Positions 17,176 through 25,600 of a stretch of 64,000 bases of DNA are shown here, piece after piece (position 1 is the first letter of the stretch; each line of letters starts with the position of its first letter). The translations under genes were made by a program, and so were the position numbers. The notes beneath the pieces are model-generated. The model was not told where the DNA came from. It saw nothing but the letters and a program-made list of their open reading frames with translations, and made no database searches. Origin of the DNA: CATQHL01 sp965242895 (GTDB lineage Bacteria > Actinomycetota > Acidimicrobiia > Acidimicrobiales > CATQHL01); NCBI GenBank assembly GCA_965242895.1, contig OZ251507.1, positions 2,046,001 through 2,110,000 of the forward strand, read 5' to 3'.

Positions 17176-19632
17176 ATGTCTGAACAAATAAACGTTTCGA
17201 ATGCTATTAGCGGGACAAGCACTGACAGAAAAATGGGGCTGGAGACGGGACGCTTGGCGCCTTCGGCAGGCGGATCGGTAGTGGGACGCCTAGGAAAGAC
17301 GGAAGTGCTGGTTACAGCCACAGCTTCTGAGAACCTGCGGCCTGTCGTGGATTTTTTCCCCCTCACGGTCGACATCGAAGAGAGGATGTACGCAGCGGGG
17401 AAAATCCCAGGCTCCTTCTTCCGCAGGGAGGGACGGGCGAGCGAGTCCGCCATCCTGGTCTGCCGACTCATTGACAGGCCTTTGCGTCCGTGCTTCCCCG
17501 ACGGTTTCCGCAACGACGTCCACGTCGTCGGGATCGTCATGGGGGTTGACCAGGAGAACCCATACGACGTTCTGGCCATCAACGCCGCCTCGGCGGCTCT
17601 GTGCATCTCAGGGATTCCGTTCAACGGGCCTGTTGGTGCTGTGAGGCTCGCCTACACCACTGAGGGCGAGTGGATACCGCACCCCACTTGGCAGGAATGC
17701 GAGGAAGCCACGTTCGAGATGGTCGTGGCCGGTCGCGCTCTGGAGGACGGCGACGTTGCCGTGATGATGGTCGAAGCGGCCGGCGCCGAGGGTGCCTGGT
17801 CTCGCTACGCCGACGGCGCTCCGAAGGTCGACGAGACGGTGCTGGCGAATGGTCTGGAAGCTTCGAAGCAGTGGATCACCGAGGCGGTGGGGCTTCAGCG
17901 AAGGCTCATAGCCATGGCTGGCGTCAGCCCCAGAATGCATTACGAACTTCAGTCCGACTACAGCGAGGAGATCATGGAGGCGGCCTCCGAAGTCGGCAAG
18001 GATCTGCTTGTCCAAGCTCTGTCCATCACCGACCGGACGGCGCGCCAGGCAGCCGAGAGGTCGGCGTCTGAGCAGATTATCGAGGCGCTTGCGGACAGGT
18101 TCGAGGACGAACCGAACGCTCCCGCCCGCATCTCTTCGGCCATACGCTCGCTCTCCAAGAGCATCGTGCGCAGCCGAATACTCGAGGAAGGTTTACGAAT
18201 CGACGGCCGAGGCCCGAGCGACCTGAGGCCGCTCTCGGCCGACATCGGCGTGGTGGCGATGGCGCACGGGTCAGGTCTCTTCCAGCGCGGGGAAACCCAG
18301 GTGCTCAACGTGGCCACGCTGGGCACGCAGAGGATGGATCAGATCGTCGACGGCATAAGTCCGCAGGATCGGAAGCGCTACCTCCACCACTACAACTTTC
18401 CGCCTTTCAGCACGGGAGAGGCGGGTTTCATGCGCGGTCCGAAGCGGCGCGAGATCGGTCACGGAGCCTTGGCCGAGCGCGCCCTGTTTCCGGTCGTTCC
18501 GAGCATCGAGGAGTTCCCCTACGCAATCAGGCTGGTTTCCGACGTTCTCTCTTCCAACGGTTCCACGTCCATGGCTTCGGTCTGCGCTTCGACTCTTTCC
18601 CTCATGGATGCCGGAGTGCCCATCAAAGAGCCAGTGGGTGGCATCGCCATGGGGCTTGTGAACGAAGGAGACCGCTACGTCACCCTCACCGACATCCAAG
18701 GATCTGAAGACGCCTTCGGCGACATGGACTTCAAAGTGGCGGGCACGGAGAGCTTCGTGACGGCTCTCCAGCTTGACACCAAGATCCAAGGCATCCCGGC
18801 AGGAGTGCTAGCGGATGCGCTAGACCAGGCCCGCGAGGCTCGCCAGAAGATTCTGGCGGTCATGCACTCCTCAATCGATGAGCCTCGTTCAGACGTGAGC
18901 GCTCATGCCCCGAAGATTTCCGTTACGGAGATACCCCTCGACAAGATCGGGGAAGTGATCGGGCCCAAGGGCAAGGTCATCAACGCCCTGCAGGACGAGT
19001 TCGGCGTGGAGATAACAGTGGACGAAGACCCTACGCACGGCAGGGTTACGATTTCCGCCCCTAACCGTGTCGCAGTGGATGCCGCTCTGAAGGCCGTCAG
19101 TCAAATCGTCGATCCCCCCACGGCCAGAGTGGGAGCCGTCTACACGGGCAGCGTCGTGAACATCACCGGTTTCGGAGCCTTCGTGAACATTCTTCCCGGG
19201 CGGGACGGCCTGCTGCACATCTCCAAGATCGGCCGAGGCAAGCGCCTTGAACGGGTAGAAGAAGTGCTGTCGATCGGTGACGTGTTGACGGTCCAGGTCG
19301 ATCAGATCGACGACAACGACCGCATCAGCCTTCGGCTCGCCAGCGAGGACGACCCTCCGGACGGGGCATCCGGAGCGCCCGCATCCGGAGCGCCTGCGCC
19401 CGGCGGCGGCGAGAAGACCCCTCCCAGCGCCCCTCCCCGGAGACGTTCGGGCGACGACAGCAGGAAGCCTCGACGCTCGAACGCTGAGCGCGAGCGCTCA
19501 GGGGGCAGACGCTCGAAAGTGCGGCAGGTGTCCTTCGCCGAGGAGTTCGACCGCCAGGTCGCATCCGAGTTTGGATATCTAGGCCCGTCCGCTCCGACCC
19601 CGGGCGACACCCAGAATCCCCGCGGGCGGTAG
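17176..19632 (+). CDS. pnp: Polyribonucleotide nucleotidyltransferase (PNPase)
   Basis: PNPase degrades RNA phosphorolytically from the 3' end and also makes tails. ATG 17176 is chosen because GAAAGGG (17163-17169) sits six bases upstream; the frame is open from 17032, but that stretch is not conserved. The 818-residue product has two RNase PH domains (the first with G-K-T-E-V-L-V-T and G-S-F-F-R-R-E-G-R; the second with H-Y-N-F-P-P-F-S-T-G-E), a KH domain (V-I-G-P-K-G-K-V-I) and an S1 domain (V-Y-T-G-S-V-V-N-I-T-G-F-G-A-F-V). The last ~90 residues are a basic/Pro-rich low-complexity tail that ends in a less repetitive segment. Confidence 0.97.
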   Translation: MSEQINVSNAISGTSTDRKMGLETGRLAPSAGGSVVGRLGKTEVLVTATASENLRPVVDFFPLTVDIEERMYAAGKIPGSFFRREGRASESAILVCRLIDRPLRPCFPDGFRNDVHVVGIVMGVDQENPYDVLAINAASAALCISGIPFNGPVGAVRLAYTTEGEWIPHPTWQECEEATFEMVVAGRALEDGDVAVMMVEAAGAEGAWSRYADGAPKVDETVLANGLEASKQWITEAVGLQRRLIAMAGVSPRMHYELQSDYSEEIMEAASEVGKDLLVQALSITDRTARQAAERSASEQIIEALADRFEDEPNAPARISSAIRSLSKSIVRSRILEEGLRIDGRGPSDLRPLSADIGVVAMAHGSGLFQRGETQVLNVATLGTQRMDQIVDGISPQDRKRYLHHYNFPPFSTGEAGFMRGPKRREIGHGALAERALFPVVPSIEEFPYAIRLVSDVLSSNGSTSMASVCASTLSLMDAGVPIKEPVGGIAMGLVNEGDRYVTLTDIQGSEDAFGDMDFKVAGTESFVTALQLDTKIQGIPAGVLADALDQAREARQKILAVMHSSIDEPRSDVSAHAPKISVTEIPLDKIGEVIGPKGKVINALQDEFGVEITVDEDPTHGRVTISAPNRVAVDAALKAVSQIVDPPTARVGAVYTGSVVNITGFGAFVNILPGRDGLLHISKIGRGKRLERVEEVLSIGDVLTVQVDQIDDNDRISLRLASEDDPPDGASGAPASGAPAPGGGEKTPPSAPPRRRSGDDSRKPRRSNAERERSGGRRSKVRQVSFAEEFDRQVASEFGYLGPSAPTPGDTQNPRGR

Positions 19633-19691
19633 CACAGACCGCTGCGGCTCGCCGTATTGCCTTCAAGCCGCCTGGGGAGTTCAGCCCCAGC

Positions 19692-20474
19692 GTGATCGCA
19701 GTAGGGGTGCTGGGCGCAGCCGGACGCATGGGCAGGACGGTCTGCCAGGCGGTGGCCGCAGACCCCGGCCTATCCCTTGTGGCCGCCGTCGATACCGCAG
19801 CCGCCGTCTCCGAATTGGAATCCGCCCTAGAACTCGGCGGCGCAGCGGTCTCCGAATCGCCAGAGGCCCTGCGAGAGGCCGGAGCCGAGGTTGCGGTCGA
19901 TTTCACGGTCGTAGAGGCCGCCCGCAGCAACTTGCGCTTCTTGGCTTCCGAAGGCATTCACGCAGTGGTAGGCACCACCGGCTTTGACTCGGGTGACCTG
20001 GAACGGATCGAGCGGGACTTCAGCCGCAGCAACTGCATAATCGCACCCAACTTCGCCGTCTCCGCCGTGCTGATGATGCGCTTCGCCGAGATGGCAGCGC
20101 CGTTCTTCGACTCCGCAGAGATCGTCGAATTGCATCACGACGGCAAGGTGGACGCCCCTTCAGGGACTGCCCTGATGACCGGAGAGCGCATGTCAGCCGC
20201 TTCTGAGGCGTGGAACCCCGATCCCACCCAGAACGAAGTCTTAGCTGGCGCCCGAGGCGGAAAAGGGCCCGGGGGGATACGAATCCACTCCGTTCGTCTC
20301 TCCGGGTTGACGGCGCACCAGGAGGTGATCCTGGGGGCTCAGGGCCAGTCCCTGACCATCCGGGGGGATTCCTACGACCGCTCCTGCTTCATGCCTGGGG
20401 TGCTCCTGGCCGTCAAAGCCGTCAGCGGGCGCCCGGGCCTAACACTGGGTCTGGAACCGCTGCTAGACCTTTAA
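19692..20474 (+). CDS. dapB: 4-hydroxy-tetrahydrodipicolinate reductase
   Basis: Reduces HTPA to tetrahydrodipicolinate in lysine/diaminopimelate synthesis. GTG 19692 gives the expected N-terminus I-A-V-G-V-L-G-A-A-G-R-M-G, the NAD(P)-binding loop. Further motifs are V-D-F-T-V, G-T-T-G-F, A-P-N-F-A-V and the catalytic E-L-H-H-D-G-K-V-D-A-P-S-G-T-A. Length 260 is normal. DapB after pnp is a known actinobacterial order, but dapA is here 25 kb away, beyond an accessory block. Confidence 0.96.
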   Translation: MIAVGVLGAAGRMGRTVCQAVAADPGLSLVAAVDTAAAVSELESALELGGAAVSESPEALREAGAEVAVDFTVVEAARSNLRFLASEGIHAVVGTTGFDSGDLERIERDFSRSNCIIAPNFAVSAVLMMRFAEMAAPFFDSAEIVELHHDGKVDAPSGTALMTGERMSAASEAWNPDPTQNEVLAGARGGKGPGGIRIHSVRLSGLTAHQEVILGAQGQSLTIRGDSYDRSCFMPGVLLAVKAVSGRPGLTLGLEPLLDL

Positions 20475-20514
20475 CCCAGGGCGGGCAAGCCGCTAACCCA
20501 GGGCGGGCAAGCCG
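20472..20514 (+). repeat. 21-bp direct repeat over the dapB stop codon
   Basis: TAACCCAGGGCGGGCAAGCCG at 20472-20492, beginning with the dapB stop codon, is repeated exactly at 20494-20514 after one intervening base. It looks like a tandem duplication of the gene end. Confidence 0.85.
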
Positions 20515-20670
20515 TCTCGTCCGCCTGTCCCCCTCTTCGTCCCCCCGTCCCCCTCTCTCGTCCCTCCCTTCACTCCTCTTCGTCCCCCCTCTCTCGTCAT
20601 TCCCTCCCCCCGTCCCCTCTCTCTCGTCCCCCCTCCACCCCTCTCCTCTCCCGTCCCCCCGTTTCCTACC
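20515..20670. other. Polypyrimidine tract between convergent genes
   Basis: About 155 bases are almost pure C/T on the plus strand, built from degenerate CGTCCCCC, TCTCTCGTC and CCTCC words. On the minus strand it is G-rich purine with many GGGGG runs, so it could form G-quadruplex or triplex structures and may end transcription of the two convergent genes. No coding sequence is supported here. Confidence 0.6.
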
Positions 20671-22534
20671 TAGAGCGGCGCTCCCTCATACGCTCCACGA
20701 TCTTCTGAACGTCGCGCAGGTATGGCCGCTCGCCGCTCACCATGATGGTGAGGTAGCGAGTGGAGCGGGTCATGGCCACATAAAGGAAGCGCCTTATCGT
20801 GGTGTCGTCATCCCCTTGCTCGTGGATTACCACGTCTTCTAAACCGGTCAGGAAGACGTGGGGAAACTCCAAACCCTTGAGGTGTTTCAGGGAAGCGATC
20901 AGCACGTGGTTGTCGGTCGCAGCGGCTTTGTCCCTCTGCTCCCTCACGGCGAGGTTCAGGCAGGGAGTTCCTCGCCGCTTCAGTTGGTGTTCGAATTTGC
21001 CTTGAATTTTCCAGTTGCCGCAGAGCACCGCTATCTCGTCCCAGCGGACGCCCTCTCTGCCCAACCTCTGTACCCGGTCGCATACTTCGCCGACTTCGGC
21101 GTCTCGCCCCACGTGGAGGGTCTGCGGCAGCGGTCCCTGTCTCAGCGCCGCATCCGGCTCGATGATCACATCGTCTATCTCAGGGTCGCCTGACCTAGCC
21201 AGTTTGTCGCTTTCCCCCATCATCAGGAGCTCGAACGCCAGATGGAGCACCTCTCTGGTGTTGCGGTAGTTAGTGCTCAGGATCTTGGTGCGTCCCCGCC
21301 CTGAAGTGTCGGAGGGGAGCCACGCCGGGCGTCTGTAGACGTTCTGAGCGGCGTCGCGCGCCACCACGAAGTCTCTCCGCCCAGGTTTCAGCAGGCGGTA
21401 GGCGAACTCCAGGCGCTTGGGGTCGAAGTCCTGCGTCTCATCCACCAGCACGAAGTCGAACATTCCTGTCTGCGGGTGTTCCTCCAGATAGTCGACGCAG
21501 AGTTCTATGCGCGCCTCAAAATCATCATCGTCTCGGTCGAACTGAAAAGGTTTGTTCCGCTGCTTCGTCTCCCTTGCCAGATCGAACGGCAGGCGGTCGA
21601 TGTTCTTGACGGTCACGTTGCCCACCTCTGCGACCTGCTTCGCCAGTTCGTCAGCGAGCACCCGGTTGTAGCACGTGAGCAGTACTCGCCAGTTCGGCAG
21701 GCTGCCTCCGATGAGCTTGGCGCGACTCACCAGCACCAGGGTCTTGCCGCTGCCTGCCACCCCCTTGATCACCCGGTAGCCGCCGCCCAGCCAGCGCGCC
21801 AGCATCTCCTGCCTCCTGTCCAACACCTTGATGATCCCTTCGTCGCTTTCGTCAAGTTCCTGGCGCAACGCCAGCCTGCCCTGCTCCGGAGGGCTGTCTC
21901 CGCTCCGGATCACCACTTCTGGGTGAAATGCAGCGCTGACGACCTCTCGCTCTCTTTCGCCTTGATCCGCCCCGACCTGCCTGCGCTCGTCAAAGAGTTC
22001 GGAGACAGCCTCTCTCAAGCGCACGAAATCCTCGGCGAACAAGACCGACCTTGCGGGCGTTTTCCGCAGTTTCGCCGCGGCGCTCCTGCTCACCTGCGGG
22101 GCGGCGCACGCCATTGCGACCGGAATGTCCAGTCTCGCCTTCTGTGAGGTCTCCCTCAGCCGCTCAAGTCCAGGGCGGCTGTGTTCTCGGAGTTTCTCCA
22201 GCGCCCTCTCGAGCGGGTCTTCGCCAAGGCTCAGGCTTCCGACCTTTCCCAAGGCGCGCCGTCCGCCTTCCAGCACATAAACCAGCAGCAGTCCGCGCCC
22301 AGGCAGGGCGGCGGCCAGAAAAGGCTCCTGCGAGCCCTGCTCGTCCTCGTCTTCATCCGCATCCTTATCTGCGAGATCTGCGAGCGGCAAGTTGAGCTGA
22401 GCTTCCAGGGCAAGGTTCTCCAACCAGAGCGTGACCTCGGCGGGCAGGCTGTCGCGCAATGCGGCAGCCACCTCACGGATGCGCGCCGGAACGTCGTTTC
22501 GCGAAGCCAGGTTTTCGGGTATCAGGAATGCCAT
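20666..22534 (-). CDS. SF1 (UvrD/Rep-like) DNA helicase
   Basis: A 622-residue superfamily 1 helicase. Residues 1-230 are a poorly conserved N-terminal region with an acidic patch (D-E-D-E-D-E near residue 61) that I cannot place, possibly nuclease-related. The motor has Walker A G258-V-A-G-S-G-K-T, Walker B F-V-L-V-D-E365-T-Q, S-T-N-Y-R-N-T (motif IV), H-L-K-G-L-E-F (motif V) and Y-V-A-M-T-R-S (motif VI). It lies 77 bases downstream of the exonuclease-DinG-RecQ gene on the same strand, so the two probably form a unit. Its first codons are duplicated just upstream (see repeat at 22506-22624). A repair or defence role is likely but undetermined. Confidence 0.88.
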   Translation of the reverse strand: MAFLIPENLASRNDVPARIREVAAALRDSLPAEVTLWLENLALEAQLNLPLADLADKDADEDEDEQGSQEPFLAAALPGRGLLLVYVLEGGRRALGKVGSLSLGEDPLERALEKLREHSRPGLERLRETSQKARLDIPVAMACAAPQVSRSAAAKLRKTPARSVLFAEDFVRLREAVSELFDERRQVGADQGEREREVVSAAFHPEVVIRSGDSPPEQGRLALRQELDESDEGIIKVLDRRQEMLARWLGGGYRVIKGVAGSGKTLVLVSRAKLIGGSLPNWRVLLTCYNRVLADELAKQVAEVGNVTVKNIDRLPFDLARETKQRNKPFQFDRDDDDFEARIELCVDYLEEHPQTGMFDFVLVDETQDFDPKRLEFAYRLLKPGRRDFVVARDAAQNVYRRPAWLPSDTSGRGRTKILSTNYRNTREVLHLAFELLMMGESDKLARSGDPEIDDVIIEPDAALRQGPLPQTLHVGRDAEVGEVCDRVQRLGREGVRWDEIAVLCGNWKIQGKFEHQLKRRGTPCLNLAVREQRDKAAATDNHVLIASLKHLKGLEFPHVFLTGLEDVVIHEQGDDDTTIRRFLYVAMTRSTRYLTIMVSGERPYLRDVQKIVERMRERRSR

Positions 22535-22624
22535 CTGCAGGCGTCAGTCTCTCAAGGGTTAGTCGCTCAGGCCAGATTTTCTGGTATCAGGAACGCAATC
22601 CGCAGCGCTCCTCAGTCTCTCAAG
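22506..22624 (-). repeat. Imperfect duplication of the recQ-end/helicase-start junction
   Basis: Bases 22571-22624 and 22506-22556 are imperfect copies of about 54 and 51 bases. Each holds, on the minus strand, the sequence around the C-terminal L-R-D of the upstream gene followed by the codons for A-F-L-I-P-E-N-L-A. In the copy nearer the upstream gene that start reads I-A-F-L-I-P-E-N-L-A and then a TGA stop; the copy with ATG is the real start of the SF1 helicase. Confidence 0.85.
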
Positions 22625-25600
22625 TGCAGCGAAACATACTCCACCTTCTCGCCGTCGGTTAGGAAGGAGACAGGGACCTCCTCGACTGCGCCGCCTGCGA
22701 TCATCTTCTCAATGGCCGCTTCCACCTGATGGCGCTCGCAGTGCGACAGAACCTCGCAGAGCCGATGCTCCTTCAGGCGCTCAGGGGCTTCGCTGTCTAG
22801 GCCCCCTAGGAGCGTTCGAATGATGTTCTTCTTTGAGTAGTTCGCGCCCTGCACGTCGGAGATCAGGGCTCGTATCACAGGCTTCAGCGGGACGGCTTCG
22901 GCTAGCTGCTCCGAGTCGATCTGGTGTTCCTGCCATGGCCGCGGCAGGTCGGGTCGGCACACGTCGCAGGCGTCGCATTCACTTGGGGCGGCGTCGCCTA
23001 GATACTTCAGCACCCGTGCGCGTCGGCAGCCTTTGTCGCTGCGCGCAAACGCTTTGGCTTGATTAGATCTTTCCAAGAAGTGCTCGCTTTGTTCGCTTAT
23101 CGAGGCTTGAATTGCGATCCAGTCCGGTTCTTCGCTCGCCATCTCAGCGACTTCGACCGAGTATTCCCAGGCGCGCAGCGACACGACCTCGGCGAGGTCG
23201 GCTCTCAGCAGCAGATCCTCTGTTCGGTCGACATCCCAGCGATTCTTTTCGCACTCCTCCGTGAGGTTGAAGGGCTCGCCGGCGAATCTCCCCAGGGCTT
23301 GAACGATTTCGGCTAGCCCGCCAAGTTCCGCTGGTTCCCCCTGGCTGTCCGCCAATTTCGCCTCGCTGCCCGCAAACTCCCCCTCGTCTTTCGGCATTTT
23401 CGGCATCCGCTTGCGCCAATCCTCTGGCACGTGCAGGGCGCACCGCCAGATCCGATCCGGGGTGCGCCTCAGACCCCCGTGGTCTTCGAGCAGAAGCAGT
23501 GAAGCCCCCACGACTTCCTTGGTGAGCGACGCGTTGCGCTTAATCAACTCAGCGTAAGTCGTGCGCTTCTTGCGCTTGAACTCCTCCCAGAGCGACTGAA
23601 CCTCTTCGATCTCCGGGGCGGCGCTCCTTGCGAAGTAGCGGTGTATCCCGCAGTCACGCGGCGTCCGCAGCAGCAGGCACGTTCCCCAATCAGGGCCTTC
23701 GCCAGAGACTGCGCCTCTAGCCGCTCGACCGGTTTCCTGGATGTAGTCCTCGACCGACTGAGGCATCTCAAGGTGCAGAACCAGCTCGACGTCTGGCTTG
23801 TCTATGCCCATGCCGAAGGCGCTCGTGCTCACGATCACGTCCACGTCTCCGTGCCGGAAAGCTTCCTCCGTCTGTCGGCGGAATTGGGGGTCCAAGCCCG
23901 CGTGGTAAGCCAGGACAGCGTGCCCGTCGGCGCGCAGAAGCCCCGCAAAACCGACCGCATCCTTCCGTCTGGGCACATAGAAGATGGCCGACTTCCCTCG
24001 GAATGCCCTGAACACTTCCAGCACCTTCAGTCTTCGAGCATCTTTCGTGTCGCAGTCCTCGACGTAGTAGCGCAACTCAGGCCGGTCTGCTGGCAGCGCC
24101 GCCGCTCCGCCGCTCAGCCTCAGTCCAAGGCGTTCGATGATGTCTTGCTGCGCCCGCTCGGTGGTCGTGGCTGTGAAAGCGGCGATCGGCGGGCGGCGGG
24201 CCTGCCCAGCGATAATTCTCGAGACTGCCCGTTCGATGAGGGAGTATTCCGGCCTGAAGTCCCGACCCCAAGTAGAGATGCAGTGGGCTTCGTCCACAAC
24301 CACCAGGCTGACGTTCACCCCTTCGAGGCTTTGTTGGAACGGCCGCATCCATAAGCGCTCCGGCGACACATACAAGAGCCGGTATCGACCCGAGCGTACG
24401 CCTTTGAGCACTTCGATCTGCTCGGTCTGCGACTGTCCAGAGTAGACGCCCGCCACCCAGCGCTGCCCTCGCTGCCGCAGGGTTTCCACCTGGTCACGCA
24501 TCAAGGCGATGAGAGGAGAAGTCACCAGCGTGACGCCCGGCAGCAGCGCAGCCGGAAGCTGGAAGATGAGCGACTTGCCGCTTCCCGTCGGCAGCACCGC
24601 CAGGACGTCCCTGCCCGTGCCCGCCAGGATCCCCAGCATCAGTTCGCGCTGCATGGGCCGCCACTGATCTATGCCCATTCGCCCGCGGGCGGCTTCGAGG
24701 CGTTTCCCTACGAGGTCGCTGTCGAAGCGGTCAGCGTCGCTCAGCCTAAGGTCGTCGAAACTCACTGAGCGACCCGCGGGCGCTAACTTCGCCAACTCGT
24801 CCTGACGCTGTGCATCCCAGCGCACTCCGAGGTGTTCGGCGATGGCCTCATAACCCTCGTGCGGACTGGCCGGCCGCTGCCGATCTGAGCCGTCCGGCAG
24901 GGCTGCTAGGAAGTCCTCGCTGTACGACATCGCCAGGCGCAGCCGCTTGTCGAGCACGACCAGGGCGCCTCGGTCGGTCTCCGTGCGGATTAGCCGCCCC
25001 GACCCCTGGGCAAAGGCCAGCACCGCCAGCGGCACCAGGTATTCCTTGAAGCCGTTCTTGCCCTGCATCTCCAGACGCTCCATGCGGGCTGCGATCAGCG
25101 GGTCGGCGAATCTGGGGAAAGGCAGTTTCTCGATGACCAGCAGGCGCAGAGCCTCCCCAGGCACGTCCACTCCCTCCCAGAACGACCTGTTGCCCAGCAG
25201 GCAGGCGTCGTTGCGCGTGCGCATGCGCTCAACCAATTTCATAGAGGCCTGATCGCCTTGGCAGAGCACTTCGATCCCGCGAGGGTCCATCAGCCGGCGC
25301 AGGTGGTCGCGGGCGACCATCATCCGACTGCGGGCCGTGAACAAACCCATGCCGCCGCCATCGGTTAGGACGAACAGACGTCCCAGCTCCTCAGCGGCGG
25401 CTTCCCCGAATTCGTCCAACAGCGATCCCCTCGGCAGAGGCAGGTGGCCGGGCATCACCACGAGCAGGTTCTCCGCCGTGTGCCTGAAGGGGCTCGGGAG
25501 CGGCAGGGTATTGTCGACCGTCAAGCCCAGCCGCTCGATGACGTGACTGAAACTCCCTCTCACCTGCAGGGTGGCCGAGGTGAGCACCGCTGCCTGCAGG

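Noticed and set aside
20210..20842. Plus-strand frame running from dapB into the helicase gene
   Set aside because: It is out of frame with dapB and crosses the polypyrimidine tract; the product is a Pro/Ser-rich shadow.
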